Of a DNA stretch of 51,303 nt, positions 33,934-43,192 are shown one piece after another. Source of the DNA: Erysipelotrichaceae bacterium (GTDB lineage Bacteria > Bacillota_I > Bacilli_A > Erysipelotrichales > Erysipelotrichaceae); contig DXZE01000008.1 in NCBI GenBank assembly GCA_019415435.1, positions 1 to 51,303 of the forward strand, in the 5' to 3' direction. Under the pieces are notes generated by a model, which saw only the letters and a list, made by a program, of their open reading frames with translations, did not search any database and was not told the origin of the DNA. The number at the start of each line of letters is the position of its first letter. The stretch's first letter is position 1. The position numbers were made by a program, and so were the translations under genes.

Positions 33934-34740
33934 CTATTTCTGACAAACCGGACAGTAGTAGCTGGAACGGCCGCCAATATACTTTACTTTAATCGCATGA
34001 TGGCATTTTGGACATATCTTCTGCATATGTACCGTACATTCCGTCTGGAATCTTCCGGTAACACCTAAAGAAGATGTATACGTACGGATTGTTGTACCAC
34101 CTAAGGCGATTGCTTCTTTCATGATACGTTTTGTTTCACGAACAATATTCTCTTCATCCTTACGGGTAATACGTTTACAGCTGCGGCCTGGCCGTAAATG
34201 ACAGGCAGCTAATATTTCATCCGCATAAATGTTACCGATGCCTGCCACAAATCTCTGATCTAATAATAAGCTTTTCAAAGGCTCTGTTCTTCCTTTGCGA
34301 TAAGCATGTACGTAATCCGCATTAAAAGCTTCATCAAATGGCTCCGGTCCAAGATGATGCCAATGGGAGAAATCCGTATCCAGCGGATACAGCTTCATTC
34401 TTCCAAATTTACGTGTGTCCTGATACCGTAATTCTTTTCCATTGCTTAAAGAAAAGATCACATGCATATGTTTATTCTTTTCTTCTTCAGGACTTTGTAC
34501 AAAGAACTTACCTTCCATACGCAGATGAGACACAAGAATCACATCATCCATTGTAAAGATCAGATTCTTGCCACGTCTGGAAAATTTACGAAAATGCTGA
34601 TGGACTAATGTCTTTACAAAGACATCCGGATCATCCTCTATCATCTTTGGATAACGGATATCAACACCGGTAATTTCCAGATCCTTAATCATGCCCTCCA
34701 ATGTACGGACAACAGTTTCTACTTCAGGAAGTTCTGGCAT
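33934..34740 (-). CDS. mutM: formamidopyrimidine-DNA glycosylase
   Basis: Removes 8-oxoguanine and formamidopyrimidines. 268 aa. N-terminal PELPEVE supplies the catalytic Pro2 (exposed after Met removal) and Glu3; Lys in SRRGKNLIF is conserved. Helix-two-turn-helix region GIGNIYADEIL. The C-terminal zinc finger CPKC...CPVC is complete. The ATG shares a base with the polA stop (TAATG). Confidence 0.96.
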   Translation of the reverse strand: MPELPEVETVVRTLEGMIKDLEITGVDIRYPKMIEDDPDVFVKTLVHQHFRKFSRRGKNLIFTMDDVILVSHLRMEGKFFVQSPEEEKNKHMHVIFSLSNGKELRYQDTRKFGRMKLYPLDTDFSHWHHLGPEPFDEAFNADYVHAYRKGRTEPLKSLLLDQRFVAGIGNIYADEILAACHLRPGRSCKRITRKDEENIVRETKRIMKEAIALGGTTIRTYTSSLGVTGRFQTECTVHMQKICPKCHHAIKVKYIGGRSSYYCPVCQK

Positions 34741-37361
34741 TATTTAGCCTCGTACCAATCATGACCTATAGCGCATTCTGCCGTTAATGGAACTTTCAGA
34801 TTCATTGCGTGAACCATACCGTCATTGACTAACTTCTTCATCGTTTCTATTTCATCTTCCGGAACATTGAAGATCAGTTCATCATGTACCTGCAGGATCA
34901 TCTTTGACTTAACACCTGCTTCTTTCATAGCCTTATCAATATGAATCATGGCAATCTTGATCAAGTCAGCGGCACTTCCCTGAATCGGCGCATTCATGGC
35001 AGCTCTCTTGCCGAATTCACGGATCATATGATTCTTATCATGAATTTCCGGAATATCACGTCTTCTGCCACATAACGTTGTGACATATCCCTTTTCTTCA
35101 CAATCTTTTACAATCTTATCCATATACGTACGGATACCAGGATATTTCTTATAATATGTTTCAATGAAATCAGATGCTTCCTTACGGGATACACCTAGCT
35201 GTTTGGCAAGACCAAAATCACTGATACCATAGACTATACCAAAGTTAACGGTCTTGGCCTTTCTGCGCATCTCAGGTGTCACTTCATCCCTGCTTACTCC
35301 AAAGACATCCATCGCTGTCTTTGTATGGGCATCAATACCTTCATTAAAAGCTTCAATCAATCCCTTTTCATCAGCCATATGTGCTAACATACGCAACTCT
35401 ATCTGATGATAGTCGGAAGATAAAAGAACACATCCCTTTTCTGCTAAGAATGCCTTTCTGATTTCTTTACCCTGCTCATCTCTTACAGAGATGTTCTGCA
35501 GGTTAGGATCAGAAGAAGATAATCTTCCGGTCTGGGTAGCACACTGGTTGTAGATTGTATGAATCTTTCCATCCTTCTGGATGTATTTCTTTAATCCTTC
35601 TGCATAGGTTCCATAAATCTTATTTAATTTACGATAGTTCAGAATATGATCTACAATCGGATAAATACCTGAGAATCCTTCCAGTTTTTCTGCGGATGTG
35701 CTTCTCTTCTTACCTGCAGGAATACCTAAATCATCATATAAGACTTCAGCCAGCTGCTTAGGCGAATTGATATTAAACGGATGCCCTGCCTCGGCATAGA
35801 TTTCTTCCTGTTCTGCCTGTATCTTGGCATATACTTCACGGGATATCTGATCCAGGATATCTTTGTCGCAACGTATCCCTTCATCTTCCATGCGGCAGAG
35901 AATCCCTGTTAAAGGCATTTCGATATCTCTGTACAGAGAATCCATGCCATAGTCATGAATGGTACCAGAAGTTTCCTGCTTTAACTTCAATATATTTAAT
36001 GCGGATTGGCAGCCATAGGTCATCTGTTTGTCAGGTTCCACTAATAATACAGGCTTGCCTGTTTTTCCATATACATCTTCACAGGATACATCTGTAGTAA
36101 GCTGATAATGTTCCGCAATCTTGGATGTACTGGTTAATGTACTATCAGCTAAAGAGGCAAGAATCATCGCATCATCATGGAACTGAATGGTTATATGATC
36201 TCTTTCTAATAAATGCATGGAACGCTTGATATCATATCCTGTTTTATATGGTTTCTCAGCTTCAAAATACTTCAGAAGTGCTTCATCCTTCAAAGCATTT
36301 TCCAAAGTTATGTAATAGCCTTCTTTTTCATTTGCCAAAGCAAATCCATGAATACCTGCCTGCATATAATGACCGCCATCATCATCCACAAAAACAGCAC
36401 ATTCATTCTCCATAAAGGAAGAAGGTATTTCAGATACTGCATGCATACTGAAATCACGAGAAGGTTCTGCCTTTTCATTTGTATCTGTATCAGATTCTGC
36501 CTTATCTTCAAATCTTAACGCAAGCTTATTCATATCTAATGACTTCAGGAAGTTTACAAGCTGCTTGTAATCCGGTTTAAAGCCACAGTCATCTAATGTG
36601 AAATCAAGCTTTACATCTCTTCTGATGGTCGCAAGCTTTTTGGAAAGAATGGCAGAATCATGACCTGCGATAACTTTCTTTCCTAGTGCTCCCTTGATTT
36701 CATTTTCATGATCGAGTACACCTTCTACAGTTCCATACTGCTTTAACAGTTTTAAAGCAGTTTTTTCACCAATTCCCGGAATACCAGGATAGTTATCAGA
36801 AGCATCACCCATCAGACCTTTGAGATCAATGATCTGAACTGGTTCAATACCATACTGTTCTCTGATCTTATCAGGTGTCATGATATCCATTTCCGTAATG
36901 CCCTTTTTCATCATGTATACATAGGTTGTATCATCTACTAACTGCAGCATATCATGATCACTGGTAAGAATATATGTCTGATAATCAGACGATAATTTAG
37001 AGGCAGAACCAATCAGATCATCTGCCTCTATATCCGGCATTTCCACCCATTTGATATCAGCCGCATCCAGACAATCCCTGATCATCTGAAACTGCGGTAC
37101 AAGATCATCCGGAGCCAGCTTTCTGCCACCCTTGTAATCCTGATAAAGATCATGACGGAACGTATGTTTACCTGCATCAAAGGCAATTAATACCGCATCC
37201 GGGTTTGTTTCATCTATTGCCTTCTGCAGCATACTGACAAAGCCAAATATGGCATTGGTAGGTACACCTGCTTTTGTCGTCATATGTGCACCACTGTAGG
37301 CTGTGGCATAATATGCCCTGAAAAGCATGGAATTTCCATCGGTCAGTAATAATTTCTTCAT
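34740..37361 (-). CDS. polA: DNA polymerase I
   Basis: Replication, repair and Okazaki processing. 873 aa. 5'-3' exonuclease (DGNSMLFRAYYA, GEKTALKLLKQYG), a degenerate 3'-5' exonuclease-like domain whose DxE metal motif is missing (CAVFVDDDGGHY region), then the polymerase: motif A SDYHQIELR, motif B RRKAKTVNFGIVYG, motif C VHDELIF. Motif A has His in place of the usual Ser (DYSQIELR). Proofreading is therefore likely absent, as in other Bacillota. The ATG at 37361 has GGAGG 6 nt upstream, 10 nt past the preceding gene. Confidence 0.97.
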   Translation of the reverse strand: MKKLLLTDGNSMLFRAYYATAYSGAHMTTKAGVPTNAIFGFVSMLQKAIDETNPDAVLIAFDAGKHTFRHDLYQDYKGGRKLAPDDLVPQFQMIRDCLDAADIKWVEMPDIEADDLIGSASKLSSDYQTYILTSDHDMLQLVDDTTYVYMMKKGITEMDIMTPDKIREQYGIEPVQIIDLKGLMGDASDNYPGIPGIGEKTALKLLKQYGTVEGVLDHENEIKGALGKKVIAGHDSAILSKKLATIRRDVKLDFTLDDCGFKPDYKQLVNFLKSLDMNKLALRFEDKAESDTDTNEKAEPSRDFSMHAVSEIPSSFMENECAVFVDDDGGHYMQAGIHGFALANEKEGYYITLENALKDEALLKYFEAEKPYKTGYDIKRSMHLLERDHITIQFHDDAMILASLADSTLTSTSKIAEHYQLTTDVSCEDVYGKTGKPVLLVEPDKQMTYGCQSALNILKLKQETSGTIHDYGMDSLYRDIEMPLTGILCRMEDEGIRCDKDILDQISREVYAKIQAEQEEIYAEAGHPFNINSPKQLAEVLYDDLGIPAGKKRSTSAEKLEGFSGIYPIVDHILNYRKLNKIYGTYAEGLKKYIQKDGKIHTIYNQCATQTGRLSSSDPNLQNISVRDEQGKEIRKAFLAEKGCVLLSSDYHQIELRMLAHMADEKGLIEAFNEGIDAHTKTAMDVFGVSRDEVTPEMRRKAKTVNFGIVYGISDFGLAKQLGVSRKEASDFIETYYKKYPGIRTYMDKIVKDCEEKGYVTTLCGRRRDIPEIHDKNHMIREFGKRAAMNAPIQGSAADLIKIAMIHIDKAMKEAGVKSKMILQVHDELIFNVPEDEIETMKKLVNDGMVHAMNLKVPLTAECAIGHDWYEAK

Positions 37362-37371
37362 AGCTGCCCTC

Positions 37372-38364
37372 CTATTCCTCTTCACCTGACATTGTTTCTA
37401 ATGCTGTCAGGTTCTCATACATAACAGAGAGATAATCTTTTCCTGCCTTGCTTTCATCATCACTTAAAGATGAAAGATTGCTTAAAGGAATCTCTGTTAA
37501 ATTACAATCATTCTTAACCTGCTCATAGAGTTCATTCATATCATCACTGAGATTACCCTCTTTGGCAATATAAGTCACATGATCTGCCTTGATTCTTTCC
37601 TCTATCCCTGCAAGCTGTTCTTTATTCGGTAATGCACCATATCTTGATAGAACTACCGGATATACTTCAAATCCATATGCTTTCTGCCAACAGCCGAATG
37701 AAGTAGTCATTGAGACAAAAGATACTTTCTTATGATCGTCATTCAGCTTCTTGGCAAAGTTCTGATATTGTGCATCTACATTAATCAGATCTTCTTCCAA
37801 TGCTTTGTAATTCTTATGATAGACATCTTTCTGATCCGGATAATTCGTTACCAGCCAGTTATAGATATCCTTTGTCATAGATAGCATTTCAATCGGATCA
37901 TTCCATATAGCCAGATCTTTCTTATCCGTATTTATCGCATCAAAAACAGAACCCTCATAGTATGGTGTCTCTTCATACTGACTTGCACCATCCTTAGTTA
38001 CAAGGGTGTATCTTGCAAAATCATAGATTGCATTCTTGCCAGAAAGATCCCCATCTTCAACACCTGTTTCAGATATCTTGTTTCTGAAGACGCCTATATA
38101 TGGTTCCAATGTACCGATATGAAACAATACCTGACTGCTTTTTAATATGTTTTCATAGTTATCTGTAATATTAGATGCCTGTACGGTAATATCTTCTTTC
38201 TGAATCGACTGATACTGTACAGTATCTTCAGCAAGTCTGGCAATAATGTATCCTAATGGATAAATCGTGTAGGCAATGCGGCTGCGTTCTTTTGTACAGC
38301 CTGTACTGCATAGCATACACAGGCATACCAGGAATATTGATATATGTTGTATCAGTTTCTTCAT
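37372..38364 (-). CDS. ZnuA/TroA-like metal-binding lipoprotein (orphan)
   Basis: 330 aa with a lipobox CSTGC (Cys at about 23), so a surface substrate-binding protein. The opening AYTIYPLGYIIARLAED follows the cluster A-I metal-binder pattern. The usual first metal-binding His loop is replaced by SNITDNYE, and other canonical His positions are not obvious, so metal binding may be lost or altered. No ABC permease or ATPase is nearby. It overlaps the AI-2E-family gene by 4 nt (ATGA) and precedes polA, so it is co-transcribed with unrelated functions. Confidence 0.7.
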   Translation of the reverse strand: MKKLIQHISIFLVCLCMLCSTGCTKERSRIAYTIYPLGYIIARLAEDTVQYQSIQKEDITVQASNITDNYENILKSSQVLFHIGTLEPYIGVFRNKISETGVEDGDLSGKNAIYDFARYTLVTKDGASQYEETPYYEGSVFDAINTDKKDLAIWNDPIEMLSMTKDIYNWLVTNYPDQKDVYHKNYKALEEDLINVDAQYQNFAKKLNDDHKKVSFVSMTTSFGCWQKAYGFEVYPVVLSRYGALPNKEQLAGIEERIKADHVTYIAKEGNLSDDMNELYEQVKNDCNLTEIPLSNLSSLSDDESKAGKDYLSVMYENLTALETMSGEEE

Positions 38365-39464
38365 GCCTGTTCTTCCTTATGATGTATAAAAGACGGATAC
38401 CAGTATTTCTTAACAAGTATACGGATAGAAAGAAATACAGGAATGGATACGACTATACCAGCAGCTCCTGCGATCACACCTCCGGCAAAGACAGAGAATA
38501 ATGCCCATAATGGTGTAACAGCCGTGTTATGTGAATGTACCATTGGTTCAATTACATACGCATCTACATTAGACATAACAACTAAAATCACAACTAATAA
38601 CAATGCATGTGCACCAGGAAATGCAAGAGCTGTCAATATACCTATCAGATTGATAATCGTTGGTCCGAGATATGGAACTAACAGGGATATGGCTGTTAAT
38701 AAAGCAAGTATCAGCCAGTCCGGATGACCGCATAAAAGATAAATCAGAGAATACTCTACTGCTTTGATAATCATCAGAATCAGAAGGCTTCTGACATAGG
38801 TTCTGATTTCATGATTCACATCAAACACAGCCGCATGAAATGTATCAGATATTTTTAAAGATGTCTGATTCACAAAGCTTCTGATTTTATCCCAGCCAAG
38901 ACACATAAAGATGGAGATAACAACTGCTAAGATGAATACGGTAATAGAATCCATCATCTGATGAAGAATATCCGGTAATGTCCTGGAAATATCAGGTATT
39001 AATCCCTGTGCATTTCTGAGACCATTTACTGCCTGTTCTACAATAGTATTCAGCCACTCCGTATCACCAGGTCTGCTAAGTGAAGTGAGTTTTTCAGAAA
39101 TCAGATTAAAGCCATCTATCATGGCATTGATAAAATCAGAAGCACGGTTGATGATCATTGGAATTAAAGAAGATAGCAGCCAGAACAGCAGTAATAAAAT
39201 TGCTGTATAAACGACAGCTGTCATCAGTTTTTCCGGGATACCTTTTTTAGTGCCCCAGGTAATCGGTCCTATTAAGATATAGGCAAATATAAAGCCTAAG
39301 GCAAAAGGCTTGCATATAGCCCATATTTTACCTAACAGAAAGCCCCAGAAGCTTCCTGTCTGCAATACCAGCCAGACAATAGTGAATAATAAAGCAATCT
39401 TTATTAAATTCCGTAATGAGATATCTTCAGATATCTTTTTTTCAATGTCATTAACAAATTTCAC
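38361..39464 (-). CDS. AI-2E family transporter/PerM-like permease
   Basis: 367 aa, about eight transmembrane segments and a periplasmic-type loop (residues about 95-170, FINAMIDGFNLISEKLTSL). The C-terminal block SLLVPYLGPTIINLIGIL and the VVSIPVFLSIRILVKKYW tail are typical of the AI-2E/YdbI/PerM family, whose members export small molecules or ions. The GTG start at 39464 lies directly after GAGGA with no proper spacing, so the true start is uncertain. Confidence 0.82.
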   Translation of the reverse strand: MKFVNDIEKKISEDISLRNLIKIALLFTIVWLVLQTGSFWGFLLGKIWAICKPFALGFIFAYILIGPITWGTKKGIPEKLMTAVVYTAILLLLFWLLSSLIPMIINRASDFINAMIDGFNLISEKLTSLSRPGDTEWLNTIVEQAVNGLRNAQGLIPDISRTLPDILHQMMDSITVFILAVVISIFMCLGWDKIRSFVNQTSLKISDTFHAAVFDVNHEIRTYVRSLLILMIIKAVEYSLIYLLCGHPDWLILALLTAISLLVPYLGPTIINLIGILTALAFPGAHALLLVVILVVMSNVDAYVIEPMVHSHNTAVTPLWALFSVFAGGVIAGAAGIVVSIPVFLSIRILVKKYWYPSFIHHKEEQA

Positions 39465-39482
39465 TCCTCTATTCTATCACAT

Positions 39483-40157
39483 TCATGTATACAATAAGCC
39501 GCTGTCCGCAAAACTGAAGTAATCATGACCGGCAATGATCAGATGATCTACAAGAGTAATATCTACAGATAAGAAAGCATGCATGATATCTCTTGTGACG
39601 GTTACATCCTTATCAGATGGAGAAGCATCTCCACTGGGATGATTATGGACAAGAATGATCTGATGACTGTTATGCATGACTGCTTTTCTGACTAACTGAG
39701 GAACATCTATATGCATAGCATATCTGCTTCCCTCAAATATCATTTCATAACTGACTAACTTCATCTGATTCAGATACAGGACAAATAACTTCTCGTTGGC
39801 ACTGCTTCCAAGCTCTGCTTTTAACCATGCCGTGCAGTCTGAAGCATTCTGAAGCTTTTTGCCCATAATGTCTTCTATTAACGTTCTGCGGCATATTTCA
39901 AAACATGCCTGGATTGCAAATGCCTTAGCCTTGGATATGCCCTTCACCATAGCTATCTGTTCAACTGACTGTTGGGATAGTTGTGACAAGGTACCGCATT
40001 GATACAATAGTTTCTCACTGACTTCTATGGCACTGGCATCTCTTGTGCCTGTACGTATCAGTAGTGCCAGCAGCTGGGCATTTGTCAGAGAATCAATACC
40101 TAATGCTTCTGCTTTTTCTCTTGGTTTTTCATATTCAGGAATATCTGCAATCTTCAT
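39483..40157 (-). CDS. radC: RadC family JAB/MPN domain protein
   Basis: 224 aa. An N-terminal helix-hairpin-helix region (SLTNAQLLALLIRTGTRDA, VKGISKAKAFAIQA) and a C-terminal JAMM metalloprotease-like domain with VHNHPSGDASPSDKD. RadC's role in repair is disputed; the fold suggests a peptidase or a DNA-linked function. It has AGGAGG upstream. The leader holds two TGTACA palindromes. Confidence 0.92.
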   Translation of the reverse strand: MKIADIPEYEKPREKAEALGIDSLTNAQLLALLIRTGTRDASAIEVSEKLLYQCGTLSQLSQQSVEQIAMVKGISKAKAFAIQACFEICRRTLIEDIMGKKLQNASDCTAWLKAELGSSANEKLFVLYLNQMKLVSYEMIFEGSRYAMHIDVPQLVRKAVMHNSHQIILVHNHPSGDASPSDKDVTVTRDIMHAFLSVDITLVDHLIIAGHDYFSFADSGLLYT

Positions 40158-40169
40158 AAAAAGGCCTCC

Positions 40170-40188
40170 TGTACAAATATTGTGTACA
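40170..40188 (-). promoter_or_regulatory. paired TGTACA sites in the radC leader
   Basis: TGTACA (40170-40175) and TGTACA (40183-40188), 7 bp apart, forming a near-perfect 19-bp dyad directly before the radC SD. It is a candidate operator; I do not know the factor. Confidence 0.35.
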
Positions 40189-40222
40189 AAAGACCAAATC
40201 CCTTAAAATTCTTTATAAAAGT

Positions 40223-40780
40223 TTACTGACACGGATTGATTACTTCTTTCAATGTAAAAGAATCATGATCATATGTCAGATGTACAATGCCGCAATTACC
40301 GATAAAGCCATAATCCTTACTCTTATCAATTACTGATAAAAACCTTCTGACTGCCATGCCATGGGTTACAATCAGAATTGTATTTCCTTGAGACGTTTCT
40401 GCTATGTTTTTAACTGTATCATAGATACGATTAGTAAATGCATCCAGATCTTCTCCTCCATACTTAACAAAGTAATCTCCATATGGATAAACAGGATTAT
40501 CATCATTAGAACCTGCTTCTTTTGTGCCTAAGAAGATTTCCTTTAAACCTTTCACTCTGTGATATGGCTTATCAGTAACGATTTCAGTCGTATCGCAGGC
40601 ACGCAATAAAGGTGAACTGCAGACATCATCAAAGACTACATGATGGTCTTTTAACCATTGTCCTGCCTGTTCAGCCTGCTGTATGCCTTTGACAGTTAAA
40701 GGAGAATCACACTGTCCCTGATTGACATTCATTGTATTGAATAAGGTTTCTCCATGACGCATCAGATATATATTCTTCAT
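40223..40780 (-). CDS. histidine phosphatase family protein
   Basis: 185 aa. Phospho-His motif LMRHGETLFN at residues 6-15, a second Arg in SSPLLRACDTTEI, a catalytic Glu region (LKEIFLGTKEAG), and VTHGMAVRRFL near the end. The family covers phosphoglycerate mutase-like, sugar-phosphate and nucleotide phosphatases; the substrate cannot be told. It overlaps the TetR gene by 4 nt, so the regulator may control it. Confidence 0.85.
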   Translation of the reverse strand: MKNIYLMRHGETLFNTMNVNQGQCDSPLTVKGIQQAEQAGQWLKDHHVVFDDVCSSPLLRACDTTEIVTDKPYHRVKGLKEIFLGTKEAGSNDDNPVYPYGDYFVKYGGEDLDAFTNRIYDTVKNIAETSQGNTILIVTHGMAVRRFLSVIDKSKDYGFIGNCGIVHLTYDHDSFTLKEVINPCQ

Positions 40781-41322
40781 ACTCTTTTCCTCGGTATCAG
40801 TCTGGATACTATTTTACTGATGGAATCAATATCTGCCTGTTCTTTGTTTAAGACGACTGCTTCAGCATGATCAGACAGAATAGACGCAATACTGAAAGAA
40901 AGAATCCAGGCATCCTCAGGATCATAAGTTTTAATTAATAATGTCTGTATATCTGTAATCAGATCATGTCTGTATTTATTAAAGAAGGAACTGTCTTCCT
41001 TATATCCTGTGGCAGCTTCGATCAGTTTTCTGTTTTTCTGAAAAGCTAAAAGAATATTACGGATAGAACGCTGGGGTTGGGTAAAAATATGCTTTAAAGG
41101 TTCTTCACAGATACGTTCGATCATCTGGAGGATTTCATCTTCAATCTGTTTCTGCAGATCATCGATACTGCGGTAATGTGCATAGAATGTACCACGGCTG
41201 ATATCAGCTTTCTGTAATATATCTTTTACAGTAATATGACTGGAATGTTTCTCATATGCCAGATCCAGATACGCACGCCATATAGCATTATGATTTCTGA
41301 TTACATCTCTTCTTTCAGCCAT
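40777..41322 (-). CDS. TetR/AcrR family transcriptional regulator
   Basis: About 181 aa. N-terminal HTH with ITVKDILQKADISRGTFYAHYRSIDDL, the standard TetR recognition-helix block, and a helical ligand domain without recognisable features. Start at 41322 with AAGGA upstream; an 18-residue longer frame covers the promoter. It is co-translated with the histidine phosphatase gene (ATGA). The ligand is unknown. Confidence 0.85.
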   Translation of the reverse strand: MAERRDVIRNHNAIWRAYLDLAYEKHSSHITVKDILQKADISRGTFYAHYRSIDDLQKQIEDEILQMIERICEEPLKHIFTQPQRSIRNILLAFQKNRKLIEAATGYKEDSSFFNKYRHDLITDIQTLLIKTYDPEDAWILSFSIASILSDHAEAVVLNKEQADIDSISKIVSRLIPRKRV

Positions 41323-41344
41323 ATCTTTCCTTCCAATGATCACC

Positions 41345-41353
41345 ATTATAACA
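41345..41353 (-). promoter_or_regulatory. extended -10 of the TetR gene
   Basis: TGT-TATAAT on the minus strand, about 22 nt before the ATG. Upstream at 41402-41419 an ATGCA-N8-TGCAT dyad could be an operator. Confidence 0.6.
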
Positions 41354-41423
41354 GGAAATGAATGGAAACAGTGCATATGGAGAAGATATTATCAGCTGAT
41401 GCATGCAGTATATAATGCATTCT

Positions 41424-41455
41424 AAAACCGGAAGATATATTATTCATCTTCCGGT
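41424..41455 (-). terminator. terminator after the broken Rpn gene
   Basis: Perfect 10-bp stem ACCGGAAGAT/ATCTTCCGGT with a 9-nt loop, then TTTTAG on the minus strand. Confidence 0.8.
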
Positions 41456-41477
41456 ATATTCTATGCAATCAACTACA

Positions 41478-41996
41478 TTATTTCTTTCTGGATAACTTTC
41501 TTACTTCTTCAACAGAAAGATCAGAATACTCTGCTATATCCTGAATTGAAAACTTTCCACCAGCAAGCATCTTGGAAGCAGTTCCCCGTCTTCCTCTTGC
41601 TTCACCGATAGATATACCTTCATTTCTGCTTTCATCCATAATTTCCTTGTATGCACTTACCATAGTGATTGGTTCTCCTTTCGCCTTTCATTCATCTGCA
41701 AATGCATTATCCCTGTCCGCTTGTGTCTGACTCTCTAGACCAACTATTGAAATAATAACACCATGTTTCTTCCAGCACCTGGCAACATCCCTTTCTTCAT
41801 AATGTATCTTACTGTCATCAGCTTTATACTGACTCCTGGGATACACATTTTCTGGATCTTCCGGTTTGACAATTTTTTGCCATGAAACATAAGACCATTT
41901 ACCGCATCTGCGAATATAGCATTCAATACAAGCAGATTGTTTCCTGTAATATCTTTTTCTGCCATTTATGTCTTGTACATCTAGCAGGATATCCAT
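41478..41996 (-). pseudogene. broken Rpn-family recombination-promoting nuclease/putative transposase
   Basis: Three pieces of one gene. The N-terminus starts near 41965 in one frame (MAEKDITGNNLLVLNAIFAD, ending FHGKK). At an A6 tract (minus strand, about 41875-41880) it shifts to the frame VKPEDPENVYPRSQYKADD, which carries RDVARCWKKHG and VGLESQTQADRD, the PD-(D/E)XK core (ExQ). After a TGA near 41690 the same frame continues KAKGEPITMVSAYKEIMDES and ends in the family tail SIQDIAEYSDLSVEEVRKL. Restoring one A would fuse the first two parts. About 200 residues of the usual length are missing between core and tail. It is a decayed mobile-type gene. Confidence 0.75.
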
Positions 41997-42120
41997 CTTT
42001 ACTATATCTTTTAAAAGGTATATTTAAATCCTGCGAGACTTTCTCCTTCTGTAATAAACATTAGGAAGAAAATGGCAAAAACCTTAAAAATCATTAAAGA
42101 AAGTTTAAAAAATTATTCAT

Positions 42121-42150
42121 AATAAAAACAGTACCATTTCTGATACTGTT
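42121..42150 (-). terminator. terminator after galE
   Basis: Stem AACAGTA/TACTGTT around a 10-nt loop, followed by TTTTATT on the minus strand. Confidence 0.8.
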
Positions 42151-42159
42151 CTTTATTAC

Positions 42160-43176
42160 TTATTCAATACCGTTAGGATTCTTTAATGTAAAGTTCCAGG
42201 AATCTCTGCACATATCATCAATACTGTACTTAGCAGTCCATCCGAATAACTTCTTTGCCTTGGAAGGATCCGCATAGCATTCTGCGATATCTCCTGCTCT
42301 TCTTGGAAGAATCTTATATGGCAGCTTCTTGCCGCAGGCTTTCTCATAAGCATGCAATACATCTAATACACTATAACCATGACCTGTGCCAAGGTTTACA
42401 TGTTCTACACCCTTATGCTCTAAAGCATATTTAACTGCTCCGATATGTCCATCTGCCAGATCACATACATGGATGTAGTCTCTTACACCTGTTCCATCCG
42501 GTGTAGGATAATCATCACCGAATACTCTCAGATACTCCAAGGTACCATTTGCGACCTGGGCAATATATGGAACCAGATTATTAGGAATACCATTTGGAAC
42601 TTCTCCTAATAGTCCGGATGGATGAGCTCCAATCGGATTAAAGTATCTTAAGATCATGACACTCCATTCAGGATCCGGCTTGGCTGTATCTTCCAGAATC
42701 TTTTCATTCATTAATTTGGATGTGCCATAAGGATTGGTTGTTCCGCCGACCTTCTCATCTTCGGTAATCGGGCATTTCTCAGGATTACCATAAACAGTAG
42801 CTGAGGAAGAGAAGACAATTGTTTTACAACCGGCTTTCTTCATTGCCTGATACAGATTAATAGATCCTGAAATATTGTTTTCATAGTATAACAAAGGCTT
42901 TTCTACAGACTCCCCTACTGCCTTGTATCCGGCAAAGTGAATGACTGCATCAATATGATTCTCTGCGAATACCTGATCTAATCCTTTGCGGTCCAGAATA
43001 TCCATTTCATAGAACTTAGGTCTTTTACCGGTAATGGTTTCAATACGGTCTACAACAGCTCTTTTTGAGTTATACAGATTATCCAGCAGTATAACATCAT
43101 AACCTGCATTCATTAATGAAACGGCAGTGTGTGAACCAATATAACCGGTTCCTCCTGTGACAAGAATAGTTGACAT
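42160..43176 (-). CDS. galE: UDP-glucose 4-epimerase
   Basis: Interconverts UDP-glucose and UDP-galactose. 338 aa SDR. NAD loop GGTGYIGSHT at residues 7-16, SSSATVYG with the catalytic Ser/Thr position, YGTSK with Tyr and Lys, and the RYFNPIGAHPSG block. A normal-length GalE. It follows rseP by 16 nt, so it is read on the uppS-cdsA-dxr-rseP transcript, an unusual partner. Confidence 0.95.
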   Translation of the reverse strand: MSTILVTGGTGYIGSHTAVSLMNAGYDVILLDNLYNSKRAVVDRIETITGKRPKFYEMDILDRKGLDQVFAENHIDAVIHFAGYKAVGESVEKPLLYYENNISGSINLYQAMKKAGCKTIVFSSSATVYGNPEKCPITEDEKVGGTTNPYGTSKLMNEKILEDTAKPDPEWSVMILRYFNPIGAHPSGLLGEVPNGIPNNLVPYIAQVANGTLEYLRVFGDDYPTPDGTGVRDYIHVCDLADGHIGAVKYALEHKGVEHVNLGTGHGYSVLDVLHAYEKACGKKLPYKILPRRAGDIAECYADPSKAKKLFGWTAKYSIDDMCRDSWNFTLKNPNGIE

Positions 43177-43192
43177 AATATCCCCTCCTATA

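Noticed and set aside
41888..42160. CRISPR or other direct-repeat array
   Set aside because: The AT-rich spacer contains no regular repeats; none was seen elsewhere in the window.
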